Source: an uncultured Gammaproteobacteria bacterium
Lineage (GTDB): Bacteria; Pseudomonadota; Gammaproteobacteria; Pseudomonadales; Azotimanducaceae
NCBI GenBank assembly: GCA_913045175.1
Contig: CAJWQG010000003.1
Span: forward strand, 1-64,000
DNA: 64,000 nt
Direction: 5' to 3'
The translations under genes and the position numbers were made by a program. Below are positions 56,735-64,000 of this stretch, one piece after another. The notes beneath the pieces are model-generated. The model was not told where the DNA came from. It ran no database searches and saw nothing but the letters and a program-made list of their open reading frames with translations. Each line of letters opens with the position of its first letter. Within the stretch, counting starts at the first letter, position 1.

Positions 56735-58981
56735 ATGAATGAGATGATAGAAGATCCTGAGTACGAGCAAGAGGCAGCGCGGTACGCGCAACCCATAGCA
56801 TCGCGCCGTCTTATTCTTGACGTTATGGCCGATATTGGAGAGCCCATTGCCTTTAAACGGCTAGCCAAGGAGCTTGGCCTGGGTGGACGCCCACAGCGCG
56901 ACGCATTGACCAATAGACTTCGAGCGATGGTGCGCGAAGGGCAACTGGTGGTAGATCGCCGGAATGTGTATGCCATCGCGAGCAAGATGGAATTGGTTAG
57001 AGGTCGGATATCAGGACATGTCGACGGTTACGGGTTTCTGGTTACCGAGTCGGGACATGATGATGTCTTTCTCTCTCATCGACAGATGCGGGGTGTGTTT
57101 CATGGAGATATTGCCCAGGTTCGTGTCCGCGGTAGAGACCGGAGAGGGCGGCCGGAGGGAGAACTCGTTGATGTTCTTGAACGCAATACCACCGCGCTGG
57201 TTGGACGATTGTATTGCGAGAACGGAACCTGGCTACTGGAGAGCCTGAATTCACGCATCACTCAGGAGATTCTTCTTGAAACCAAGGGTGAAGAGCGGGA
57301 GGGATTGATCGTAATCGCTGACATTATTGATCAGCCCAGCATCCATGGTGTGGCAACTTGTTTTGTAAGAGAGGTGCTCGGTGAGCATCTGTCGACAGAA
57401 ATGGAAATCAAGATGAGTCTGCTAAGTCACGATATTCCCAACGAGTTTACCGAGGAGGTACTCGCAGAGGCAGCTTCAATTCCACAGGAAATAGATGACA
57501 CCGATGTTCGTTGCGACCTAAGGGAAATTCCCTTCGTGACCATCGATGGAGCAGATGCTCGTGACTTTGATGACGCTATTTATTGCGAGTGTCGAGATAA
57601 AGGAGGGTGGCGCCTGATCGTGGCGATAGCTGACGTTGCGCATTATGTCCGCAAAGGCTCTGCGCTTGACGACAGTGCCTTGGAAAGGGGCACCTCGGTA
57701 TATTTTCCGGGATCTGTCATACCCATGTTGCCAACCGATTTGTCCAACGAACTATGTTCACTAAAGCCGGGGGTCGACAGACTGGTACTAGCATGTGATA
57801 TGCAGATCTCAGCGGCAGGACGAATCAGTCGTTATCAGTTCTACGAAGCTGTGATTCGTTCAGCGGCACGTTTTACTTACGACGAAGTTGCTGCTGGCGT
57901 AACTAAAGGTCCGTGGACTGAGTCTCTGGATTCAGTTTCAGGACTGGTCACTGAGCTACTACGTGGACGTGAAGCGCGGGGAGCACTTGATTTTGATACC
58001 GTTGAACTGGACTTCGACCTTGACGATAACGGTAGCATTAGAAGCATTGGAACCAAGGCAAGAAACGAAGCCATGCGTTTGATAGAAGAGTGCATGCTTT
58101 GTGCAAACGTTTGTGCCGCAAGGTTTATGCATCAGCTCGAGTTGCCTGGCATGTATCGGGTTCACGAAAGACCTGACGAAGAAAAGCTATCAAACCTCAG
58201 GAGGTTTCTGGACAGTCTGGGGATAACGCTGACCGAGGACCTACCGTCTCCGGGAGAGCTACAAGCGGTGCTGGACCAGTTGCGTAACAAACCGAATGGT
58301 CAGGTATTACAACTCGCGGTTCTACGTTCGCTCTCGCAGGCGGTTTATCAGGTGCACAACGTTGGGCACTATGGACTCAACTTCACGATGTATACGCATT
58401 TTACATCTCCAATTCGTCGGTATCCCGATCTGATGACTCACCGGTTAATTAAGTCGGTAATCCATGGAGATATACGAACCAATCGCGTGCGCCGCTTTGG
58501 ATCGCAAATGCAACCTGAGTATGACTACGACGACGATCTTCTCGAGTATATTGCGGAACAATGTTCTACGACAGAGAGGAGGGCAGAGACTGCAGTATAT
58601 GAGGTGCTTGAATGGATGAAGTGCGAGTACCTATTAGGGAAGGTTGGTGAGATCGCACCTGGAGTGATCACCCATGTGACAAATTTCGGCTTTTTCGTTC
58701 AGTTGACAGAGCTCTATGTAGAAGGCTTGGTTCATGTTAGTAATCTGATTAACGACTACTATGAATTCGACCAGGATCAGCAATGTCTAATTGGTGAGCA
58801 CGCTGGGATCAGTTTTGGCATCGGAGACAGTGTTTCTGTTCAGATTGCCCGAGTTGATGTCGATGAGCAGAAAGTTGACTTTGAGCTAGTGTCACATGAT
58901 CCACTGAGACGACGTTCGAAGCGGAAATCGGGAAGAAAGAAACCGGGAGACCGAGGACGCAGGAGGCGTAGAAGGAGATGA
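56735..58981 (+). CDS. rnr: Ribonuclease R
   Basis: RNase R is a processive 3'-5' exoribonuclease for structured RNA. From ATG 56735 it has 748 residues: a helix-turn-helix domain (about 10-80), two cold-shock domains, the RNB core with TIDGADARDFDDAIYCE, whose aspartates bind magnesium, GLNFTMYTHFTSPIRRYPDLM, an S1 domain (about 640-725) and a basic tail ending in Arg/Lys runs. The frame is open to a GTG at 56681, right beside the tRNA gene, so a later start is preferred; ATG at 56744 is also possible. The TGA overlaps the rlmB ATG. Confidence 0.95.
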   Translation: MNEMIEDPEYEQEAARYAQPIASRRLILDVMADIGEPIAFKRLAKELGLGGRPQRDALTNRLRAMVREGQLVVDRRNVYAIASKMELVRGRISGHVDGYGFLVTESGHDDVFLSHRQMRGVFHGDIAQVRVRGRDRRGRPEGELVDVLERNTTALVGRLYCENGTWLLESLNSRITQEILLETKGEEREGLIVIADIIDQPSIHGVATCFVREVLGEHLSTEMEIKMSLLSHDIPNEFTEEVLAEAASIPQEIDDTDVRCDLREIPFVTIDGADARDFDDAIYCECRDKGGWRLIVAIADVAHYVRKGSALDDSALERGTSVYFPGSVIPMLPTDLSNELCSLKPGVDRLVLACDMQISAAGRISRYQFYEAVIRSAARFTYDEVAAGVTKGPWTESLDSVSGLVTELLRGREARGALDFDTVELDFDLDDNGSIRSIGTKARNEAMRLIEECMLCANVCAARFMHQLELPGMYRVHERPDEEKLSNLRRFLDSLGITLTEDLPSPGELQAVLDQLRNKPNGQVLQLAVLRSLSQAVYQVHNVGHYGLNFTMYTHFTSPIRRYPDLMTHRLIKSVIHGDIRTNRVRRFGSQMQPEYDYDDDLLEYIAEQCSTTERRAETAVYEVLEWMKCEYLLGKVGEIAPGVITHVTNFGFFVQLTELYVEGLVHVSNLINDYYEFDQDQQCLIGEHAGISFGIGDSVSVQIARVDVDEQKVDFELVSHDPLRRRSKRKSGRKKPGDRGRRRRRRR

Positions 58982-59715
58982 CAGACGAGTTTCTCTATGG
59001 AATCCATGCGGTTCGCAGTTTCTTTCGCGCCGGTGGCGGAAAGCCGCGACGGCTATTGCTGAAGTCTGGGAATCTTGGTCCACGATTACGGGAGATCGCG
59101 GACGAGGCTCGTTCCCTAGATTGTGAGATCGAATCTTGTGAGCGGGATCAGTTAGATGCGATCACTTCAAATCATCAGGGTGTTGTTCTTTATATCGACT
59201 CCAGTTCGCGATCTCAGGTTTTGCTTGAAGACCTAATGGATGAGACGGCAACGGGAAGGATATTTCTGGTTCTTGATGGTGTAACGGATCCACGAAATCT
59301 TGGCGCTTGTATAAGAAGTGCTGCGACCCTCGGGGCCTCTGCCGTGATCGCGCCGCGCAATAATAGTGCACCGCTCAATGCCTCGGCGATCAAGGCCTCA
59401 AGTGGTGGCGTTGATATCACACCCTATTATCAGGTGGCTAATATTGCTCGGGTGATTCAGGATCTGAAGAAGGCAGGTTACTGGGTCATAGGCACGGTTT
59501 TGGAAGACGGAAAGTCACTTGCCCAGGTCGACCTTACGGGTAACCTGGTGCTTGTGGTGGGCTCTGAAGGCAAAGGATTAAGGCGTATCACCAGGGAATC
59601 CTGTGACTTCCTTGCGACAATCCCTATGTTCGATGGGTCCCTGGGTTTTAATGTTTCTGTGGCAACGGGGATCTGTTTGTACGAAATACAGCGGCAGCGT
59701 GAACTTGCAACCTGA
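58978..59715 (+). CDS. rlmB: 23S rRNA (guanosine-2'-O)-methyltransferase RlmB
   Basis: RlmB methylates the ribose of G2251 in the 23S rRNA P loop. The SPOUT enzyme has an N-terminal substrate-binding domain (FLYGIHAVRSFF) and the knotted C-terminal domain with LVLDGVTDPRNLGACIRSA, VVGSEGKGLRRI and SLGFNVSVATGICLYE. It is 245 residues. ATG overlaps the rnr stop (ATGA), so the pair is cotranscribed. Confidence 0.96.
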   Translation: MTDEFLYGIHAVRSFFRAGGGKPRRLLLKSGNLGPRLREIADEARSLDCEIESCERDQLDAITSNHQGVVLYIDSSSRSQVLLEDLMDETATGRIFLVLDGVTDPRNLGACIRSAATLGASAVIAPRNNSAPLNASAIKASSGGVDITPYYQVANIARVIQDLKKAGYWVIGTVLEDGKSLAQVDLTGNLVLVVGSEGKGLRRITRESCDFLATIPMFDGSLGFNVSVATGICLYEIQRQRELAT

Positions 59716-59756
59716 TTACTGATTCTCTACAATCCGCCGCCTTCCTATATCGTATG

Positions 59757-59784
59757 TCTACAAACTGCGATTGACGGGTACAAT
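59757..59784 (+). promoter_or_regulatory. Candidate sigma-70 promoter for the rpsF operon
   Basis: TCTACA (59757-59762, 4 of 6 to consensus) and TACAAT (59779-59784, 5 of 6) are separated by 16 bases. Transcription starting about seven bases later would begin almost exactly at the leader hairpin at 59789. No experimental support; prediction by eye. Confidence 0.45.
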
Positions 59785-59788
59785 TAAT

Positions 59789-59831
59789 CTCCTTGCTTCA
59801 CCACCAGAGTGGGAGGCATAACCGGAAGGAG
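59789..59831 (+). promoter_or_regulatory. rpsF leader hairpin resembling the S6:S18 autoregulatory motif
   Basis: CTCCTT (59789-59794) pairs with the Shine-Dalgarno AAGGAG (59826-59831). Inside, GCTTC pairs with GAGGC (59795-59799 with 59813-59817) and CCAC with GTGG around a CAGA loop. The 3' side carries an unpaired ATAACCGG with a CCG at 59822-59824. A hairpin with a CCG-bearing bulge just before rpsF is the published S6:S18 binding motif that mimics their rRNA site. Binding would lock the Shine-Dalgarno and repress rpsF and rpsR. The fold was made by hand. Confidence 0.65.
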
Positions 59832-59836
59832 TCAGC

Positions 59837-60304
59837 ATGAGACACTACGAAATCGTGTTTCTGGTACATCCTGATCAGAGTGAGCAGGTGCCAGGAATGA
59901 TTGAACGTTATTCCAATACCATTACCCAGGGCGGTGGCAAGATTCATCGCGTAGAAGACTGGGGCAGACGGCAGTTGTCGTTTCCTATCAGTAAGATTCA
60001 CAAGGCCCACCACATTCTATTCAATATTGAATGTGGCAAAGAAGTGTTAGACGAAATCAACACAGCGTTTAGATTCAATGATGCTGTGTTGAGGAATCTG
60101 ATTATGAGCCGTAAACAGGCAGACGCTGAAGAATCTCCGATAATGAAGATCGAGAATGAGAGTCGGGAAAAGAAAGGCCACGAAGAAGTGGTGCTCAAAC
60201 CGACTGAGAATGCAGAAGGTTCCAAGGACGATGAGGTCGCACAAGAAGAGTCTACTGAAGAAGGTAGCGTAGACAACGAATCAGATACAGCGGTAGGAGA
60301 ATAG
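59837..60304 (+). CDS. rpsF: 30S ribosomal protein S6, with acidic tail
   Basis: S6 binds S18 on the 30S platform. Residues 1-95 are the conserved ferredoxin-like fold ([39 protein letters not shown]-like strand and [15 protein letters not shown]). Residues about 105-155 form an extended acidic tail rich in Glu, Asp and Ser, longer than the E. coli one, which receives extra glutamates from RimK. The Shine-Dalgarno AAGGAG is within the leader hairpin. rpsR follows 2 bp later. Confidence 0.97.
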   Translation: MRHYEIVFLVHPDQSEQVPGMIERYSNTITQGGGKIHRVEDWGRRQLSFPISKIHKAHHILFNIECGKEVLDEINTAFRFNDAVLRNLIMSRKQADAEESPIMKIENESREKKGHEEVVLKPTENAEGSKDDEVAQEESTEEGSVDNESDTAVGE

Positions 60305-60306
60305 AC

Positions 60307-60534
60307 ATGTCACGATTTTATCGCCGCCGTAAATACTGTCGATTCACGGCTGAAGGTATTGAAGAAATCGACTACAAGGATCTGGAGATGTTAAAGGCGT
60401 ATATTTCCGAGACTGGAAAAATTGTGCCTTCTCGCATCACTGGGACTAAAGCCAGGTATCAACGTCAACTTGCCAAGGCGATTAAACGAGCAAGATTTCT
60501 GGCATTGTTGCCCTATACCGACGCCCACAAGTAA
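60307..60534 (+). CDS. rpsR: 30S ribosomal protein S18
   Basis: S18 pairs with S6 on the small subunit. The 75 residues are standard: [13 protein letters not shown] at the start, [39 protein letters not shown] and [14 protein letters not shown]. It is cotranscribed with rpsF and is expected to share its leader control. Confidence 0.98.
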   Translation: MSRFYRRRKYCRFTAEGIEEIDYKDLEMLKAYISETGKIVPSRITGTKARYQRQLAKAIKRARFLALLPYTDAHK

Positions 60535-60543
60535 GTCGAGCCA

Positions 60544-61389
60544 ATGCGTGCATTAGCGGAATTCGTCATGCGAGGACGGACCCACGCGATCGGCACCAGT
60601 ATGACAAGCGCTATGGTGCCTTTGCTGTCCTGGTTGAGCACTGCGGTTGTCGGTCTGGTGATTTTGCGCAAAGGTGCCCTCGAGGGGTCACTTGTTCTGC
60701 TCTGGACGCTTCTTCCTCTGGGAGCGATTTTGTATTTTTCTCGTGAACCCGATCCGTCTTCTGTAACCGCGCTTATTGGGACTGCGATTATGGCCTACGT
60801 GTTACGGGTAACCGTTTCCTGGGAATTAACCTTAGCAATTGCGGTCGTCCTATCGGCGATTGGTAGCCTGGTATTCCAATACACGGCTGCTGACGTGCTT
60901 GTACTAATTGTCGAAGTGTTTATGGATTATTCGAAGCAATTCTCAGTTGAGATGACCTACGAGGCAGCGGAGAGGCAGATCGTTGGTTTGTATGCCATGG
61001 GGAAAGCATACGCTATGTTGGCACTATTAGTGCTGGCTCGCTGGTGGCAAAGCCAGTTATACAATCCCGGTGGATTCCAAAAAGAGTTTCATGAGATAAG
61101 GATCATGCCAGTTTTGAGCAGTGTTCTTGTTTCTTTGATGTTGGTCTGCTTTCTATTCAATGATCAGCTAGGTGCCTGGTTGCCACTTTTGACAGTACCT
61201 CTGGTAGTTTCCGGGATCGCGTTAGTTCATTGGATGGTGAGTTACCGGGAGATGTCCAGGAACTGGCTTACTTTCTTTTATTTATTTCTTTTATTCTTCC
61301 TTCAGCTGGCTTATCCGATGTTGGCGGCACTAGCGCTTGTGGATAGTTACCTGAATATTAGACAACGAGTCAAAACCAAAAAGGTGTAA
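60544..61389 (+). CDS. DUF2232 family integral membrane protein
   Basis: A 281-residue protein with about eight hydrophobic helices and a basic tail (RQRVKTKKV). A protein of this kind lies between rpsR and rplI in Pseudomonas and many gammaproteobacteria and belongs to DUF2232 (YybS-like). Its function is unknown; the conserved place in a ribosomal operon suggests coordinated expression only. It starts 9 bp after rpsR and ends 2 bp before rplI. Confidence 0.85.
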   Translation: MRALAEFVMRGRTHAIGTSMTSAMVPLLSWLSTAVVGLVILRKGALEGSLVLLWTLLPLGAILYFSREPDPSSVTALIGTAIMAYVLRVTVSWELTLAIAVVLSAIGSLVFQYTAADVLVLIVEVFMDYSKQFSVEMTYEAAERQIVGLYAMGKAYAMLALLVLARWWQSQLYNPGGFQKEFHEIRIMPVLSSVLVSLMLVCFLFNDQLGAWLPLLTVPLVVSGIALVHWMVSYREMSRNWLTFFYLFLLFFLQLAYPMLAALALVDSYLNIRQRVKTKKV

Positions 61390-61391
61390 CC

Positions 61392-61841
61392 ATGCAAGTA
61401 ATACTCCTTGAGAAAATCGCCAATCTGGGCGACCTGGGTGAACAGGTTTCAGTTAAGGCAGGCTATGGCCGTAACTTTCTTATTCCCCAACACAAAGCTG
61501 TTCCTGCGACTGATGAAAATGTAGAGCAGTTCGAGTCAAGACGCGCTGATCTTGAACGCCTTGCAGATGAGAAGAAAGGCGAAGCGATGGATCGTGCTGA
61601 AAAGATCGCGGAAATTTCTCTTTCGATGTCAGTGAAGGCGGGAGACGAAGGTAAACTCTTTGGATCCATTACTGGTCGTGATATTGCAGAGGCTGTAACT
61701 GCCCGTGGTTTGGCTCTCGAGAAGAGCGAAGTACGTCTTCCAGAGGGTCCTATTCGGGAAGTTGGTGAGTTTGAGGTGGATGTACACCTTCATACCGAAG
61801 TTGATGCTGTTGTTAAGGTCACGGTTGTCGCAGAGGATTAA
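61392..61841 (+). CDS. rplI: 50S ribosomal protein L9
   Basis: L9 spans the large subunit and restrains mRNA slippage. The 149 residues have the N-domain [35 protein letters not shown], a long connecting helix (about 40-75), and the C-domain with [16 protein letters not shown]. It is the last gene of the rpsF operon; an A-rich stretch follows but no strong terminator. Confidence 0.98.
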   Translation: MQVILLEKIANLGDLGEQVSVKAGYGRNFLIPQHKAVPATDENVEQFESRRADLERLADEKKGEAMDRAEKIAEISLSMSVKAGDEGKLFGSITGRDIAEAVTARGLALEKSEVRLPEGPIREVGEFEVDVHLHTEVDAVVKVTVVAED

Positions 61842-61906
61842 AAAAAAGTGTTCAATGATAGGCTGATGATTTAGTCTAGAAGACCCAGAAGATTCCGGTT
61901 TTTGTC

Positions 61907-63277
61907 TTGGCCACCGCACCAGACGACACGACAACAACACTACTAAAAGTGCCACCTCATTCCATTGAGGCGGAGCGCTCTGTATTGGGTGGGTTGCTAC
62001 TCGATGCTACTGCGTGGGACGCCATCACCGGCATTGTTACTCCTGATGATTTCTATCGCGGCGATCATCGAACTATATTTCGCTGCATGGAATCCCTGTC
62101 TGAGCAGAACAAACCGATTGATGTTATTACTGTTTCCGATGCGCTTGATGAGGTCAACGAGCTTGAAGGTATGGGTGGCCTTTCATATATATCGGAACTG
62201 GCAGCGAATACTCCGACAGCCTCAAATATTCGTGCATATGCTGAAATTGTCCAGGAGCGAGCGATTGTCAGGAAGTTGATTTCTGCTGCCAATGAAATCG
62301 CAGAAAGCGGATTCAACACCCAGGGGCGTGACAGCGCAACGCTTATCAACGAGGCTGAATCTAAGGTATTCAAGATAGGCGATGAGCGCCCAAACGCAGG
62401 TGGACCGCAGTCAATCAATCCGCTGCTTAAGAAAGCGGTAAGTCGTATTGATGAGCTCTATGAGAGCAAGGGTGCGCTCACAGGCATCAGTACGGGCTTT
62501 AGGGATATTGATGATATTACGTCTGGTCTACAGAGGTCTGACCTCATTGTGGTCGCGGGTCGACCTTCTATGGGAAAGACTTCATTTATGATGAACATGG
62601 CGGAGAAGGCCGTCATTTCAGAGGGAATGCCGGTTCTGGTGTTCAGTATGGAAATGCCCGCGGACTCTCTTATTTTTCGAATGCTGTCTTCACTGGGCAG
62701 TATCGATCAGTCAAAAATTCGCTCAGGGCAGTTAGGCGACGACGATTGGCCGAGGCTTACTTCTGCGGTGACCTTGCTTAATGACTGTCCACTCTTCGTT
62801 GACGATACAGCAGCGCTTACCGCAAATGAGATACGTGCTCGCGCACGTAGGGTAGCGAGGGAACACGGTCAGCTTGGGATGATACTGGTCGATTATCTGC
62901 AGCTGATGCAGGTACCGGGTACGGTGGAAAATCGAGCTGGAGAAATATCCGAAATTTCCCGTTCATTAAAGGCCATTGCCAAGGAGTTTGATTGTCCCAT
63001 GGTAGCTGGTTCTCAGCTAAATCGTGGGCTGGAGCAACGACCGGACAAAAGACCAATCATGTCAGACTTAAGAGAGTCCGGAGCTATCGAGCAGGATGCG
63101 GATGTCATCATGGCCATATACAGGGATGAGGTCTACCATGAAGATGCCGAGCAAGGTATCGCGGAAATTATCATTCTCAAGCAGCGCAACGGACCCATCG
63201 GTAAAAAGAAACTTGCTTTTATTGGTCACCATACGAAGTTTGAAGATCTCGCGCAGGGTTACGACGATTTTTACTAA
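61907..63277 (+). CDS. dnaB: Replicative DNA helicase DnaB
   Basis: DnaB is the hexameric 5'-3' helicase at the replication fork. The 456 residues have an N-terminal collar domain (PPHSIEAERSVLGGLLLD), a linker, and the RecA-like domain with Walker A AGRPSMGKTSFMMNMA, SMEMPADSL, Walker B MILVDYLQLM and SQLNRGLEQRPDKRP with the arginine-finger region. No intein interrupts it. The start is TTG at 61907; no ATG fits. alr follows 6 bp later. Confidence 0.96.
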   Translation: MATAPDDTTTTLLKVPPHSIEAERSVLGGLLLDATAWDAITGIVTPDDFYRGDHRTIFRCMESLSEQNKPIDVITVSDALDEVNELEGMGGLSYISELAANTPTASNIRAYAEIVQERAIVRKLISAANEIAESGFNTQGRDSATLINEAESKVFKIGDERPNAGGPQSINPLLKKAVSRIDELYESKGALTGISTGFRDIDDITSGLQRSDLIVVAGRPSMGKTSFMMNMAEKAVISEGMPVLVFSMEMPADSLIFRMLSSLGSIDQSKIRSGQLGDDDWPRLTSAVTLLNDCPLFVDDTAALTANEIRARARRVAREHGQLGMILVDYLQLMQVPGTVENRAGEISEISRSLKAIAKEFDCPMVAGSQLNRGLEQRPDKRPIMSDLRESGAIEQDADVIMAIYRDEVYHEDAEQGIAEIIILKQRNGPIGKKKLAFIGHHTKFEDLAQGYDDFY

Positions 63278-63283
63278 TCTCGA

Positions 63284-64000
63284 ATGAATTCAATCATCCA
63301 TGCGGCAATAGATCTAAACGCAATCAACAGTAACCTTTCGATTGTTCGTGCTAAAGCCCCCACCAGTAAAGTAATGGCAGTGATAAAAGCCGATGCATAC
63401 GGGCACGGTGCAGTTGCAGTGGCGAAACATATTTCTCCGGTGGATAGTTTTGGCGTTGCCCGCGTTGAAGAGGGCAAGGAATTACGAGACGCGGGAATAG
63501 ACGCGCCCATCGTGATTTTGGAGGGATTCCTTAACGCCCAGGAACTTAATGCTTCTGAGCATCTAGGCCTCGATGTCGTTGTTCACTCGGAACATCAGTT
63601 AGCCCTGCTTAGTCAGGGTAGTTTTTCTGGTGGTATCTGGGTCAAGGTAACTACCGGTATGAACCGCCTTGGATTTTCCCTATCTAGTCTTGAAGAAGTG
63701 CTGGATAAGCTGGCAAGCCAGAAGATCATTGGTATCATGAGTCATCTTGCGAGTGCAGATTCCGACCCCGCAATGACCCGTCAGCAGGTATCGTCTTTCT
63801 ACGAGACGGCCAACAAATTTAACCTGCCGTTATCCATTGCCAACTCCGCAGGTATTCTGGACTTTCCCGCATCGCATCTGGACTGGGTTCGTCCTGGTTT
63901 GATGCTGTACGGTGCCTCTCCCTTTAGTCAGTTGAACGCTGATTTACACGCTGCGATGACTTTTTCTGCGCCCATTATCGCAATTAATAAGCTAACTATA
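63284..64000 (+). CDS. alr: Alanine racemase, N-terminal part (runs off window edge)
   Basis: Alr makes D-alanine for peptidoglycan. The frame is open from ATG 63284 to the window end (239 codons of about 360). The PLP lysine lies in MAVIKADAYGHGAVAVAK (Lys35-region), followed by FGVARVEEGKELR, KVTTGMNRLGF, ANSAGILDFP and WVRPGLMLYGASPF. It follows dnaB as in Pseudomonas. It could be the alr or dadX copy; the neighbour supports alr. Confidence 0.93.
   Translation, partial: MNSIIHAAIDLNAINSNLSIVRAKAPTSKVMAVIKADAYGHGAVAVAKHISPVDSFGVARVEEGKELRDAGIDAPIVILEGFLNAQELNASEHLGLDVVVHSEHQLALLSQGSFSGGIWVKVTTGMNRLGFSLSSLEEVLDKLASQKIIGIMSHLASADSDPAMTRQQVSSFYETANKFNLPLSIANSAGILDFPASHLDWVRPGLMLYGASPFSQLNADLHAAMTFSAPIIAINKLTI

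Overview
This is a contiguous chromosomal segment of a free-living-type gammaproteobacterium. Gene order closely follows Pseudomonas and its relatives: glnE-ilvE-waaF-waaC-waaG-waaP; hldE, an aldo/keto reductase, an FAD oxidoreductase and waaA; parE-parC; serB-fimX; psd-rhdA; orn-queG-nnrD-tsaE-amiB-mutL-miaA-hfq-hflX-hflK-hflC-DUF2065-purA; tRNA-Leu-rnr-rlmB-rpsF-rpsR-DUF2232-rplI-dnaB-alr. Base composition looks moderate. Non-ATG starts (GTG, TTG) are common. No CRISPR array, prophage, integron or insertion sequence with a transposase was seen. The organism assignment is an inference from gene content and order.

Layout. 1-89: the N-terminus of an NRDE-family protein runs off the left edge. 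155-4516: lgt, fabV, a class III adenylate cyclase with an interrupted membrane domain, and hemE. 4597-4769: an inverted-repeat element. 4791-7231 (minus): argA and argE. 7322-9100: a decayed PilB/GspE-type ATPase. 9105-12931: glnE and ilvE. 12951-28856: a lipopolysaccharide core and lipid A block with heptosyltransferases, a fused tandem WaaG, three kinase-fold proteins, a carbamoyltransferase, a further glycosyltransferase, lpxL, hldE and waaA, interrupted by a reductase/oxidoreductase pair. 28852-29265: an arsC-like pseudogene. 29363-34107: DUF1249, parE and parC. 34104-38513: an AhpA-like membrane protein, serB and a broken fimX. 38567-42733: epmB, efp and epmA (EF-P beta-lysylation), psd and rhdA. 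42847-55977: the orn-to-purA block, with two copies of a 130-bp repeat. 55997-56443: a type IV pilin gene beside tRNA-Leu(CAG). 56735-64000: rnr, rlmB, the rpsF operon, dnaB and the start of alr.

How the genes work together. The 13-29 kb region builds the inner core: HldE makes activated heptose precursor, WaaA adds Kdo, WaaC and WaaF add heptoses, the WaaG modules add outer-core hexoses, and kinases and a carbamoyltransferase decorate the heptoses. Neither waaL nor msbA is in the window.

Most striking points. (1) Two complete WaaG glycosyltransferase modules are fused in one 784-residue protein. (2) Several genes linked to type IV pili and second messengers are damaged: the PilB/GspE-like ATPase (TAA at 8477), the FimX homologue (two frameshifts and one TAA) and the MASE2 domain of the cyclase (TAG at 2329). 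cpdA is absent from its usual place, while the pilin and a degenerate cyclase-like membrane protein stay open. (3) Two unannotated repeat families occur. (4) Hfq has Ser at position 57 where His is nearly always found. (5) The rpsF leader folds into a hairpin with a CCG bulge that resembles the known S6:S18 autoregulatory motif. All alignments and identities were made by eye from memory of family consensus; none was computed.
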